A DNA stretch of 64,000 bases, from the NCBI RefSeq assembly GCF_000384475.1, contig NZ_ARWB01000001.1, forward strand, positions 145,127-209,126, read 5' to 3'. Numbering within the stretch: position 1 is the first letter of the stretch; each line of letters opens with the position of its first letter. The stretch comes from Methylopila sp. M107 (GTDB taxonomy: Bacteria > Pseudomonadota > Alphaproteobacteria > Rhizobiales > Methylopilaceae). A model generated the notes under the pieces. It was given only the letters and a program-made list of their open reading frames with translations. It was not told the DNA's origin and searched no databases. The position numbers were made by a program, and so were the translations under genes. Below are positions 43,988 through 51,945 of this stretch, piece after piece.

Positions 43988-44281
43988 TCACGATCGCGGA
44001 AATTGGCGAGCGCCGTGCTGGATGTAGAGGACGACGATCGCTTCCCGCCCTCGATAGCGACGGACAGCATAGACGATGATGTAGGGCAGGCCGGTCACGA
44101 CCATTTCGAATGTTCCGGGGAGCCGACCCGGCCGCCCCGTCGAAAACTCCGCTAGGCCGCGGATCGTTTCCTCGATGCGGTCGATCACGCTCCGTGCGGT
44201 GGTGACATTGTCCTGGGCAATCCATTCAAAGATTTCGGCCGCGTCGCGGTTGGCGACCGGATCGACGTAGATCGGCCTCAC
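43988..44281 (-). CDS. ParE/RelE-family toxin (module 2)
   Basis: A 97-residue toxin with RDAAEIFEWIAQDN, IDRIEETIRGLAEFSTGRPGRLPGT and VVTGLPYIIVYAVRRY. It shares many residues and the same gene arrangement as module 1, so the two arose by tandem duplication and diverged. It overlaps its antitoxin by four bases. Confidence 0.85.
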   Translation of the reverse strand: MRPIYVDPVANRDAAEIFEWIAQDNVTTARSVIDRIEETIRGLAEFSTGRPGRLPGTFEMVVTGLPYIIVYAVRRYRGREAIVVLYIQHGARQFPRS

Positions 44282-44538
44282 GTGCGACGTAGCGCCGTGG
44301 CCTCGACGGTTTCGCGCCAGCCCTCGAGGGCCTCCTCGAAGGGCACGAGCGCGTCTCCGGCGTCGGCCCTCGCGACGGCGTCCTTGATCCTTGCAAGGTG
44401 CAACTCTTCATCGGCGACGTAACGGTCAATCGCCGCCGTCAGGATTTCGTCTACGGGCCGTTCAACCCTTTCGGCCAAGGATCTGATGGCGCGCTCCGAC
44501 TCCGGAGAAACCGAAAGGGTTTTCTCCTCAACGGTCAT
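44278..44538 (-). CDS. Antitoxin of module 2
   Basis: An 86-residue protein, KTLSVSPESERAIRSLAERVERPVDEILTAAIDRYVADEE, again CopG-like, followed by an acidic tail. ATG 44538 is preceded by GAGGAGAGA. It is next to hxlR but reads from its own promoter gap. Confidence 0.78.
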   Translation of the reverse strand: MTVEEKTLSVSPESERAIRSLAERVERPVDEILTAAIDRYVADEELHLARIKDAVARADAGDALVPFEEALEGWRETVEATALRRT

Positions 44539-44591
44539 TTCTCTCTCCTCACGCTGACGGCGCCGAAGTTTATCATGTCGGTCAAGGAAGG

Positions 44592-44990
44592 TCAGCGGTC
44601 CGCCGTCCCATCGAACCGCCGGCGCGCGCCCTCGATCGCGATCTGGTTGGCGTAGGCCCAGCCGGCGAGCGCCACGGCGTGGCGCTGCAGCGAGCGGCCG
44701 AGATCGGTGAGCTCGTAGTCGACGCGCGGCGGGATGGTCGGCGTGACTGTGCGGGTGACGAGGCCGTCGCGTTCGAGCCCGCGCAGCGTCAGCGTCAGCA
44801 TGCGCTGCGAGATCCCGTTGATGGAGCGCTTGAGCTCCGAAAACCGCTTCGCGCCGTCGGCGAGCCGCGACACCACCAGCACCGTCCACTTGTCGCCGAC
44901 GCGGGCCAGCACGGAATTGACCATGCGGCAGCTGCTGGACTCGGGGTCGTGGGGGATCGGGCTCGGCACATCGATGTGACCGCGTTCCAA
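44592..44990 (-). CDS. HxlR-family transcriptional regulator
   Basis: A 132-residue winged-helix protein: SCRMVNSVLARVGDKWTVLVVSRLADGAKRFSELKRSINGISQRMLTLTLRGLERDGLV is the diagnostic HxlR core. A cysteine near the first helix (SSSCRM) is at the place used for thiol sensing in YodB-type members. It is divergent from the azoreductase gene and probably controls it in response to electrophiles. Confidence 0.88.
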   Translation of the reverse strand: MERGHIDVPSPIPHDPESSSCRMVNSVLARVGDKWTVLVVSRLADGAKRFSELKRSINGISQRMLTLTLRGLERDGLVTRTVTPTIPPRVDYELTDLGRSLQRHAVALAGWAYANQIAIEGARRRFDGTADR

Positions 44991-45034
44991 GAATGTGCCT
45001 CCTTGCGCTCTTGCTCTTAGCGTAACTTATAGAG

Positions 45035-45059
45035 CCTCGGTCACATAACCATACCGAGG
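45035..45059 (+). promoter_or_regulatory. Inverted repeat in the hxlR/azoR control region
   Basis: CCTCGGT (45035-45041) and ACCGAGG (45053-45059) flank an 11-base spacer. The right arm includes the GAGG ribosome-binding site of azoR at 45066. It is a good candidate operator for the HxlR protein or an mRNA hairpin masking translation. Confidence 0.45.
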
Positions 45060-45065
45060 TCATCC

Positions 45066-45659
45066 ATGAAACTGCTCCATGTCGACGCCAGCATCACGGG
45101 CGAGAACTCCGTGAGCCGCACTGTCTCCGCCGCGATCGTGGCCCGGCTCCGCACGGCCGACCCTGTCATCGAGGTCGTCCGCCGGGACCTCGACGCCGCC
45201 CCGCTCGCGCATCTGTCGGGCGCGCATCTCGCGGCCTCGCCGTCGGTCGCGGCCGAAAATGCCGAAGCCGCGCGCGCGCTGGAAGAATTCCTCGCCGCCG
45301 ACATCGTCGTGGTCGGCGCCCCGATGTACAATTTTGCGGTCCCGAGCCAGCTCAAGGCGTGGATCGACCGCATCCTCGTCGCCGGCAAGACGTTCCGCTA
45401 CGGCGAGGGCGGCACGCCGATCGGCCTTGCGGGCGGCAAGCGCGTCATCGTCGCGGTCTCGCGCGGCGGGTTCTATGGCGCCGACACGCCGATGGCCTCG
45501 TTCGAGCACGTCGAATCCTACCTGAGGGCGGCGTTCGGCTTCATCGGCGTGACCGACCTTGAGTTCCTGATCGCCGAGGGCGTGCTGGCGGGACCGGGCC
45601 TCCGCGAAAAAGCGCTCGAGGCCGCGCTCGGCCAGGCGGCGGCGCTTAAGGCCGCCTGA
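45066..45659 (+). CDS. azoR: FMN-dependent NADH-azoreductase
   Basis: A 197-residue flavodoxin-like protein: [47 protein letters not shown] and RGGFYG are the AzoR/quinone reductase signatures. It reduces azo dyes and quinones. It is divergent from an HxlR regulator. Length and start are typical. Confidence 0.9.
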   Translation: MKLLHVDASITGENSVSRTVSAAIVARLRTADPVIEVVRRDLDAAPLAHLSGAHLAASPSVAAENAEAARALEEFLAADIVVVGAPMYNFAVPSQLKAWIDRILVAGKTFRYGEGGTPIGLAGGKRVIVAVSRGGFYGADTPMASFEHVESYLRAAFGFIGVTDLEFLIAEGVLAGPGLREKALEAALGQAAALKAA

Positions 45660-45671
45660 GCCGCGATCGGG

Positions 45672-46064
45672 TCACGGCAGGCGCGCGATCGCCTTGATCT
45701 CGAAGTCGAAGCCGGCGAGCCAGTTCACGCCGATCGCCGTGATGGGCGGATAGGGCGGCGCGCCGAACTCCTTCAGGCGCACCGCGTTGAACGCGTCCCA
45801 CTGGGTCTGCGGATCGGTGTGGAAGGTCGTGACGTCGACGACGTCGTCGAGCGTCGCGCCGGCGGCCGCCAGCACGGCCTTCAGATTGTCGAAGGCGAGC
45901 TGGACCTGTTTGGCGAAATCCGGCTCCGGCGATCCGTCCTCGCGGGCGCCGACCTGGCCGGAGACGAACAGAAGGTCGCCCGAACGGGCGGCCGGCGAAT
46001 ACCGGTCGATGTCGTAGAGGGCCTGTCGGCCGGCCGGAAAGACGACGTCGCGCTTGGCCATCAT
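45672..46064 (-). CDS. RidA family protein
   Basis: A 130-residue protein with PAARSGDLLFVSGQVGA, FDNLKAVLAAAGATLDDVVDVTTFHTD and PPITAIGVNWLAG typical of the RidA/YjgF family, enamine/imine deaminases. ATG 46064 follows AGGAG by four bases; a second ATG directly follows. It is divergent from the tetR gene with three palindromes between. Confidence 0.85.
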   Translation of the reverse strand: MMAKRDVVFPAGRQALYDIDRYSPAARSGDLLFVSGQVGAREDGSPEPDFAKQVQLAFDNLKAVLAAAGATLDDVVDVTTFHTDPQTQWDAFNAVRLKEFGAPPYPPITAIGVNWLAGFDFEIKAIARLP

Positions 46065-46190
46065 GTGGCTCCTTTGCGTTTGGGCCCGTCCGCAAGGCGG
46101 CCGTCCGCGTTCACGCGCCGGAGACGACGCGCGGCGGGGCCTCGATGCGGGCTGGCCCGGAAAATCCCGTGATCGGGGAGCGGCTATCGA

Positions 46191-46257
46191 CATACGCCGC
46201 GTATGTGTCCATATGTTCGCATACGCAGCGTATGTCAATACGCATACGGGACGTATG
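46191..46257. promoter_or_regulatory. Three TetR-type operators
   Basis: CATACGCCGCGTATG (46191-46205), CATACGCAGCGTATG (46220-46234) and CATACGGGACGTATG (46243-46257) are three palindromes sharing CATACG-N3-CGTATG, spaced 29 and 23 bases start to start. They sit between divergent ridA and tetR, the third 23 bases before the tetR GTG. Autoregulation and control of ridA are likely. Confidence 0.75.
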
Positions 46258-46279
46258 TGAAACTTTCGGGAGAACGGAC

Positions 46280-46873
46280 GTGGTCGCGAAGCGGCGGGCC
46301 GAGATGGTCGAGGAGACGCGGGCGAAGCTGATCCAAGCCGCCCGCGCGGCCTTCGCGGCCGAGGGCTATGCGTCCGCTTCGATGGACGAACTGACCGCGC
46401 GGGCCGGGCTGACGCGCGGCGCGCTCTATCACAATTTCGGCGACAAGAAGGGCCTGCTGCGGGCCGTCATCGACCAGATCGACGCGGAGATGGTGGCGCG
46501 CGCCCGCGCCGTCGGCGACAGGGCGGAAAACCTCTGGATCGGCCTGCTGGACGAGGGCGTCGCCTATATCGAGATGGCGACCGAGCCCGAGATCCAGCGC
46601 ATCGTGCTGCTCGACGGGCCGGCGGTGCTCGGCGACCCGTCGCGCTGGCCGAGCCAGACCGCCTGCCTGCGCCAGACCAGAGACACGATCGAGACGCTGA
46701 TCGCGGACGGAACCGTCGCGCCGGTCGACGCGGAGACTGCGGCGCGGCTGCTGAACGGCGCGGCGCTCAACGCCGCGCTCTGGATCGCCGCGGCGGACGA
46801 TCCGCATGACGTGCTGCAGAAGTCGGTCGAGGCGTTTCGGCGCCTCGCCTCGGGACTGCTGAAAAAGGACTGA
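46280..46873 (+). CDS. TetR/AcrR-family transcriptional regulator
   Basis: A 197-residue repressor with N-terminal helix-turn-helix AARAAFAAEGYASASMDELTARAGLTRGALYHNFGDKKGLL and a ligand-binding C-terminal domain. GTG 46280 is preferred because it follows GGGAGAAC and is downstream of the operators. Upstream in-frame starts would place the operators inside the gene. Confidence 0.9.
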   Translation: MVAKRRAEMVEETRAKLIQAARAAFAAEGYASASMDELTARAGLTRGALYHNFGDKKGLLRAVIDQIDAEMVARARAVGDRAENLWIGLLDEGVAYIEMATEPEIQRIVLLDGPAVLGDPSRWPSQTACLRQTRDTIETLIADGTVAPVDAETAARLLNGAALNAALWIAAADDPHDVLQKSVEAFRRLASGLLKKD

Positions 46874-46991
46874 GAGACGTCAGCGGCCGCCGGGGGGAGC
46901 CGGCGGCCGCCATGGGTCCGGACGAAGCTGGGTGGAGCCGCCTCGCCGGACTTTTTCCGCGACAAGGGAGCGACCCCCGCGCGAAGCTCGA

Positions 46992-47085
46992 TCGTCATGC
47001 CCCGGTTCATCCGGGGCATCCAGCGTTCCGCAGCGCGGCGCTCGACGATGGACCCTGGATCCCCCGGACAAGCCGGGGGATGACG
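46992..47085. repeat. Bipartite palindromic repeat (family A)
   Basis: TCGTCATGCCCCGG ... CCGGGGCATCCAG and CTGGATCCCCCGG ... CCGGGGGATGACG hairpins, 94 bases end to end, just past the flgH end. Related to the elements at 5788, 32781, 51792 and 59611. Confidence 0.8.
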
Positions 47086-47089
47086 CCCT

Positions 47090-47842
47090 TTAGAACGGCA
47101 GCAGCACGTCCATCACCTGCTGGCCGTAGCGCGGCTGCTGCACGTCCGAGATCTGGCCGCGGCCGCCATAGGCGATGCGGGCCTGCGCGATCTTCTCGCT
47201 CGGAATGGTGTTGTCGGCGTCGATGTCCTCGGTGCGCACCACGCCCGCCACGATCAGCTCGCGGATCTCGTAATTGACCCGCACCTCCTGCTTGCCCTCG
47301 ATCACCAGCGAGCCGTTCGGCAGCATCTGGGTCACGACCGCCGCGACATTGGTGGTCACCGTCTCCTTGCGGTCGACCGAGCCCGTGCCCTGATGGGCGG
47401 AGCTCGAGGCGGTGTCGGCGAGGTTGGTCGGGTCGAACCCCTTCGGGAAGACTTTCGCGGCCTTGGTCTCGAAGCCGAGCAGGTTGTTGACCGCCGCGCT
47501 CTCGGAGCTGGTGCGGGTGCGGGTCGTGGTGTTCTCGATCTCGGCCTTGTCGGTGATCTGCACCTTCACGGTGAGCAGGTCGCCGACCTGCTTGGCGCGC
47601 GGGTCCTTGAAGAACCCCTTGGCGCCGCCGCGCCACAGCGAGTTCGGCTGGTAGGACACCGGCGCGACCTCCGGCATCGGCATCGAGACGCGCTTGTAGC
47701 CGGGCTGGGCGGTCGGGTTCTCGATCGCCGAGAGTTTTGGCGTCTCGCCGATCTTGGAGAGCCGGTCGGCGGCGTTGCAGCCGGCGAGGCAGGACGCGGC
47801 GAGAAAGAGCGCGCCGACGTGAAGGGATTTGCGCATGGACAT
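47090..47842 (-). CDS. flgH: Flagellar L-ring lipoprotein FlgH
   Basis: The 250-residue precursor has a lipoprotein leader ending CLAGCN and the FlgH blocks PNSLWRGGAKGFFKDPRAKQVGDLLTV, TTTRTRTSSE and GSLVIEGKQEVRVNYE. It forms the outer-membrane ring. Last gene of the flgF-flgG-flgA-flgH run. ATG 47842 overlaps none of its neighbours and is 11 bases after flgA. Confidence 0.93.
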   Translation of the reverse strand: MSMRKSLHVGALFLAASCLAGCNAADRLSKIGETPKLSAIENPTAQPGYKRVSMPMPEVAPVSYQPNSLWRGGAKGFFKDPRAKQVGDLLTVKVQITDKAEIENTTTRTRTSSESAAVNNLLGFETKAAKVFPKGFDPTNLADTASSSAHQGTGSVDRKETVTTNVAAVVTQMLPNGSLVIEGKQEVRVNYEIRELIVAGVVRTEDIDADNTIPSEKIAQARIAYGGRGQISDVQQPRYGQQVMDVLLPF

Positions 47843-47853
47843 CGGATGCTCCC

Positions 47854-48849
47854 TCAGCGGCGCGCGACGGTGGTGGTCGGAGCCGTCACCGTCACTTCGG
47901 ACGGGCCGGTGACCACGCCGTTCACGACGCGCTTCGACTGGACGTTCTGGACCGCGATGACGTCGCCCTGCACGCCGGAGGCGAGCGCCTTGGCCCTCAG
48001 CGACAGCGAGACGCCCGAGGCGCCGTAGATCAGCGTGACGAAGGCGTTGCGCTCCACCTGCTGCGGGCGGCCGAGATCGGTCGTGCGCAGCGGCTGGCCC
48101 TCGCGGATCGAGCGCTTGGCCGCGAGGCCGACGACCTGGTCGGGCGCCATGGCGTCGCTCGCCTGCGATTTCGGGCGGCGATCCGCGCGGATATCGGCGG
48201 CGGAGACGACGTCGCCGCGTTCGAGCGAACGCGAAAGCGTCGCGACCTCGACGGTCTCGACCGCGGCGCCCGTCACCCGGATGGGCTCGGCCCCCCGGCG
48301 CGGCGCGCCGGCGACGGCGAGCGAGGCCTCGAAGCGGCCGGTCTGGCGATCGGTGACGAAGCGGGTGACTTCGAGCGAGCCCTTTTCGGCGGCCGGCACG
48401 TGGACCGGCCCGGCCGCGCCGTCGAGTTTGACTTCGACAGCGTCGACGTCGACGCCGTATTCGGTCGCGGCGCGGGCCGTGATCGAGCCTGTGATGTCGG
48501 AATTCGTGATCTCGCGGCTGAGCCGCGTGACGAAGACCTGACGCACCTCTCCGGCCTCGGGCCCCGCGACGCCGGCGCGGCGCGCGGCCGCGAGCGCCGC
48601 GGCGGCGGGCAGCGGGCCGGTCTGGCCGGGATCGGGCGCCCGGAACAGCGCGATGCCTTCGAGCCCCTCGGCGTTGTCGAAGAGGTCGCCGACCGTGACG
48701 GTGTCGCCCGAGACGATGGCCTCTTCCTTGAGGGTAGGGCCGGCATGGGCCGGCGCCGCGAAGAGCGCGAGACCCGCGACCGTCATGCCCGCGCGCCAAA
48801 GTCGGATGTTTCCGACTTTGGCCACTTTGGTTAGGGAACTCGGAAACAT
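47854..48849 (-). CDS. flgA: Flagellar basal body P-ring formation protein FlgA
   Basis: The product of up to 331 residues has a leader with RLWRAGMTVAGLALFAAPAHA and a C-terminal SAF domain (LSRSLERGDVVSAADI, RSIREGQPLRTTDL) typical of FlgA, the P-ring chaperone. The start is uncertain: ATG 48849, GTG 48825 and ATG 48786 are all in frame. A perfect 11-bp hairpin (48796-48821) lies in the part between the first and third candidates, which may mean the downstream one is used. Confidence 0.87.
   Translation of the reverse strand: MFPSSLTKVAKVGNIRLWRAGMTVAGLALFAAPAHAGPTLKEEAIVSGDTVTVGDLFDNAEGLEGIALFRAPDPGQTGPLPAAAALAAARRAGVAGPEAGEVRQVFVTRLSREITNSDITGSITARAATEYGVDVDAVEVKLDGAAGPVHVPAAEKGSLEVTRFVTDRQTGRFEASLAVAGAPRRGAEPIRVTGAAVETVEVATLSRSLERGDVVSAADIRADRRPKSQASDAMAPDQVVGLAAKRSIREGQPLRTTDLGRPQQVERNAFVTLIYGASGVSLSLRAKALASGVQGDVIAVQNVQSKRVVNGVVTGPSEVTVTAPTTTVARR
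48796..48821 (-). promoter_or_regulatory. Hairpin at the flgA 5' end
   Basis: CCAAAGTCGGA (48796-48806) and TCCGACTTTGG (48811-48821) form a perfect 11-bp stem with loop TGTT, ten bases ahead of the ATG at 48786. It may influence flgA translation or terminate part of the flgFG message. Confidence 0.4.
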
Positions 48850-48897
48850 CCAAGCTGCCGCCGCGGGCATCCACGACTTGCCGCCTGATCCTGAACG

Positions 48898-49026
48898 CGT
48901 CCGCCCCCTCACCCGGCCCTGCGGGCCGACCTCTCCCCACTGGGGAGAGGTGAAGAACGGCGCCGCCGTCCACCTCTCCCCATTGGGGAGAGGTCGTGAG
49001 CGAAGCGAGCGGGTGAGGGGGCGGGC
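48898..49026. repeat. Palindromic repeat (family C)
   Basis: CCTCACCCGGCCCTGCGGGCCGACCTCTCC at the left, ACTGGGGAGAGGT and ATTGGGGAGAGGT in the middle, and GAGCGAAGCGAGCGGGTGAGGGGGCGG at the right form nested palindromes in the flgG-flgA gap. A partial copy is at the window end (63951). Confidence 0.75.
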
Positions 49027-49091
49027 GGCCTGCAAAGTGAAGCGGCTCGTCAGTCGGGTGATGGCGTGAAAAGCGAAAATCATCATGGCCG

Positions 49092-49880
<789 letters not shown>

Positions 49881-49954
49881 CAGGCGGCTCCCGTTGCGGA
49901 ATGGGGAAGCGCGAGGCGCTCAACGAGGAGCGCCGAAACAAGGCGCGGCCCTTC

Positions 49955-50114
49955 TTGATCCTCCTCCGTGCGGAGCACGGGGGAGGGGGACCGCGAAGCG
50001 GTGGAGGGGGCGAGGCGTAGGGCGTTTCGCCGATCGTCGAGGCTCTTCCGGAAGCGTGGCCCCCTCCACCATGCTCCGCATGGTCCCCCTCCCCCGCTTC
50101 GCAGGGGAGGAACC
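49955..50114. repeat. Palindromic repeat (family B)
   Basis: GATCCTCCTCCGTGCGGAGCACGGGGGAGG, GTGGAGGGGGCGAGGCG, then CCCCCTCCACCATGCTCCGCATGG and CCCCCTCCCCCGCTTCGCAGGGGAGGAACC. It separates flgF from flgG. Confidence 0.8.
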
Positions 50115-50127
50115 AAGGCGAACGCGC

Positions 50128-50874
50128 TCATGCCGGCACCTCGGCGAGGCGTTCGATCGAGGAGCGGCGCAGCTCGTCGGTCTTCGACAGCATGGAGGTC
50201 ACGCTCTCATAGGCGCGCGTCACCTCGATCAGCCGGCTCATCTCGGCGATCGGCTTGACGTTGGATTTTTCCACCGCGCCCTGCAGCACGCGGGTGCGGA
50301 CATTCGCGGTCTCGTCCGGGGTCGCGGCGCTCGAGAACAGGCTGCCGCCGTCCTTCTTGAGGTCCTGCAGGTTCGAAAAGCGCGCGACGCGGATGCGGCC
50401 GCGGATGCCCTCGCTCGTCGTGATGGTGCCGTCGCTCGCCACCGTGAAGCCGGTCTCGGTCGGCGCGAACTGGATCGGGCCGCCGGTCGACAGCACGCGC
50501 GCGCCCTCGGTGGTGACGAGCTCGCCGGCGGCGTTGATCTGGAACGCGCCGTTGCGGGTGTAGCGCTCGCCCGCGGCCGTCTGGACCACGAAGTAGCCGT
50601 CGCCCGCGATCGCGAGGTCGTTCGCGCCGCCGGTCGACTGCACGACGCCGGCCGACTGGTCGTGCCAGGTCGACAGGTCTTCGACGAAGCTGAGCGGCCG
50701 GTCGGACCGCATGAAGCTGTCGTCGCGCGCCTTCGGCATGATGTACTCGCCGAAAGCGAGCTGCTCCGACTTGAAGCCGGAGGTGTTCATGTTGGCGACG
50801 TTGTTCGAAATGACGTCGAGTTCGCGCCGCAGGGCGACCTGCCGCGACAACCCGACCAGTGAGGCGTTTTCCAC
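50128..50874 (-). CDS. flgF: Flagellar proximal rod protein FlgF
   Basis: The 248-residue protein begins MENASLVGLSRQVALRRELDVISNNVANMNTSGFKSE (GTG start at 50874; a GGGAG ribosome-binding site lies six bases before it) and ends LIEVTRAYESVTSMLSKTDELRRSSIERLAEVPA. It is the first gene of the flgF-flgG-flgA-flgH cluster, with a sigma54 promoter at 50954. Confidence 0.92.
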   Translation of the reverse strand: MENASLVGLSRQVALRRELDVISNNVANMNTSGFKSEQLAFGEYIMPKARDDSFMRSDRPLSFVEDLSTWHDQSAGVVQSTGGANDLAIAGDGYFVVQTAAGERYTRNGAFQINAAGELVTTEGARVLSTGGPIQFAPTETGFTVASDGTITTSEGIRGRIRVARFSNLQDLKKDGGSLFSSAATPDETANVRTRVLQGAVEKSNVKPIAEMSRLIEVTRAYESVTSMLSKTDELRRSSIERLAEVPA

Positions 50875-50953
50875 CACACGCTCCCGGTCGAAGATCCCTT
50901 TGGACCTCGGTCGCCATCCTCCCCGACGGCGTCCTCGATCCGCAAAACCATGT

Positions 50954-50969
50954 GCAGCCGCCGTGCCAA
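50954..50969 (-). promoter_or_regulatory. Sigma54 promoter of flgF
   Basis: On the minus strand TGGCACGGCGGCTGC matches TGGCACG-N4-TTGC with one mismatch and correct GG-N10-GC spacing. The expected start is near 50942, about 68 bases ahead of flgF. Confidence 0.65.
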
Positions 50970-51057
50970 TGCGAAGACTCGTTCGAATTCGAGCGTTTCT
51001 CTCCGGTTCGAGGCGGGAAGGAACCGGTCGCGTCCGGGTCTCCCGGCGCAAATTGCC

Positions 51058-51072
51058 CGGCAGGTTTTGCCG
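51058..51072. promoter_or_regulatory. ftr-like palindrome between flgF and fliL
   Basis: CGGCAGGTTTTGCCG, extended to CCCGGCA...TGCCGGG, is a 5-5-5 palindrome like those at 41760 and 62036. It lies about 90 bases upstream of the flgF -24 element and about 25 bases before the first TTAACC of the fliL side. A second, imperfect copy (CCGGCGCAAATTGCCCGG) overlaps it at 51043-51060. Confidence 0.55.
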
Positions 51073-51098
51073 GGCGAGGGGCCGTTCGAAAGGCTTCG

Positions 51099-51125
51099 TT
51101 AACCTTCCCGACCTATCCGTTAACC
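51099..51125 (+). promoter_or_regulatory. Paired TTAACC half-sites before fliL
   Basis: TTAACC occurs at 51099-51104 and 51120-51125, 21 bases (two helical turns) apart. These are CtrA half-site-like, but no exact TTAA-N7-TTAA box is present. They lie 65-90 bases before the fliL ATG. Confidence 0.4.
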
Positions 51126-51189
51126 AACGCGGACCTTTCGGGTCGGGCGTCATCTGGAGCGCGGCCGGTCGGGGCCGCTGGCGGGCTTT

Positions 51190-51741
51190 ATGGCGAACAC
51201 CGAAGGCGAAGACGGCGCGGCCAAACCCGCCCCGAAGTCGAAGAAGAAGCTGATCATCATCGGGGCCGCGGCCGCGGTCGCGATCCTCGGCGGCGCCGGC
51301 GGCTACTTCGCGCTCGCGGGCGGCAAGGGCGAGAAGGGCGGGCACGGCGAGGCCGCAGCCCATGGCGAGGAGAAGGGCGGCCACGGCGAGGCGGCGGCCG
51401 CCGCCGACGGCCATGGCGGCGAGGCGCAGTCCTCCAAGGCCTATGTCGACCTGCCCGAGATGACCGTGAACCTCTCCACCGTCGAGCGCGAGAAGCAGCG
51501 CTACGTCCGGCTCAACGTCGCGCTCGAGGTCGACAAGCCCGAGATGGCGGCGGCCATCAAGCCGATGATGCCGCGCGTGCTCGACAGCTTTCAGACGCAT
51601 CTGCGCGAGCTTCGGCCCGACGACATCCGCGGCTCCTCCGGCGCCTATCGCCTGAAGGAGGAGCTGCTGCGCCGGGTCAACACCGCCGTGTCGCCCGCCA
51701 AGGTCGACGCGGTGCTGTTCAAGGAAATCGTGGTCCAGTAA
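51190..51741 (+). CDS. fliL: Flagellar basal body-associated protein FliL
   Basis: The 183-residue inner-membrane protein has one N-terminal helix (LIIIGAAAAVAILGGAGGYFAL), a Gly/His/Glu-rich linker (residues 45-80) and the FliL core YVDLPEMTVNLSTVEREKQRYVRLNVALEV. It links to the stator and motor. First gene of the fliL-fliM run, divergent from flgF. Confidence 0.93.
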   Translation: MANTEGEDGAAKPAPKSKKKLIIIGAAAAVAILGGAGGYFALAGGKGEKGGHGEAAAHGEEKGGHGEAAAAADGHGGEAQSSKAYVDLPEMTVNLSTVEREKQRYVRLNVALEVDKPEMAAAIKPMMPRVLDSFQTHLRELRPDDIRGSSGAYRLKEELLRRVNTAVSPAKVDAVLFKEIVVQ

Positions 51742-51791
51742 CGGCCGGTCGAGCGAGATGAAATCATGTCTCATCGGCGACCGGAAAATCC

Positions 51792-51894
51792 GCCGTCACC
51801 CCGGCCGGAGGGCCGGGGTCCAGAAACACGGAGCATGCAGATGCTCCTGCGACGTCATCGGGTCTGGATCCCGGGCCAAGCCCGGGATGACGGC
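51792..51894. repeat. Bipartite palindromic repeat (family A)
   Basis: GCCGTCACCCCGG ... CCGGGGTCCAGAAAC and GGGTCTGGATCCCGGG ... CCCGGGATGACGGC, 103 bases, between fliL and fliM. Its presence inside the operon means it cannot be a full stop for transcription, or fliM has another promoter. Confidence 0.8.
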
Positions 51895-51945
51895 CGCGTT
51901 TCCATGGCTCGACGCCAAGCCATCGTGTTCCGAGGATAGCTGACG

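Noticed and set aside
51075..51189. Sigma54 promoter for fliL
   Set aside because: No TGGC-N-TTGC sequence with proper spacing is present on the plus strand.
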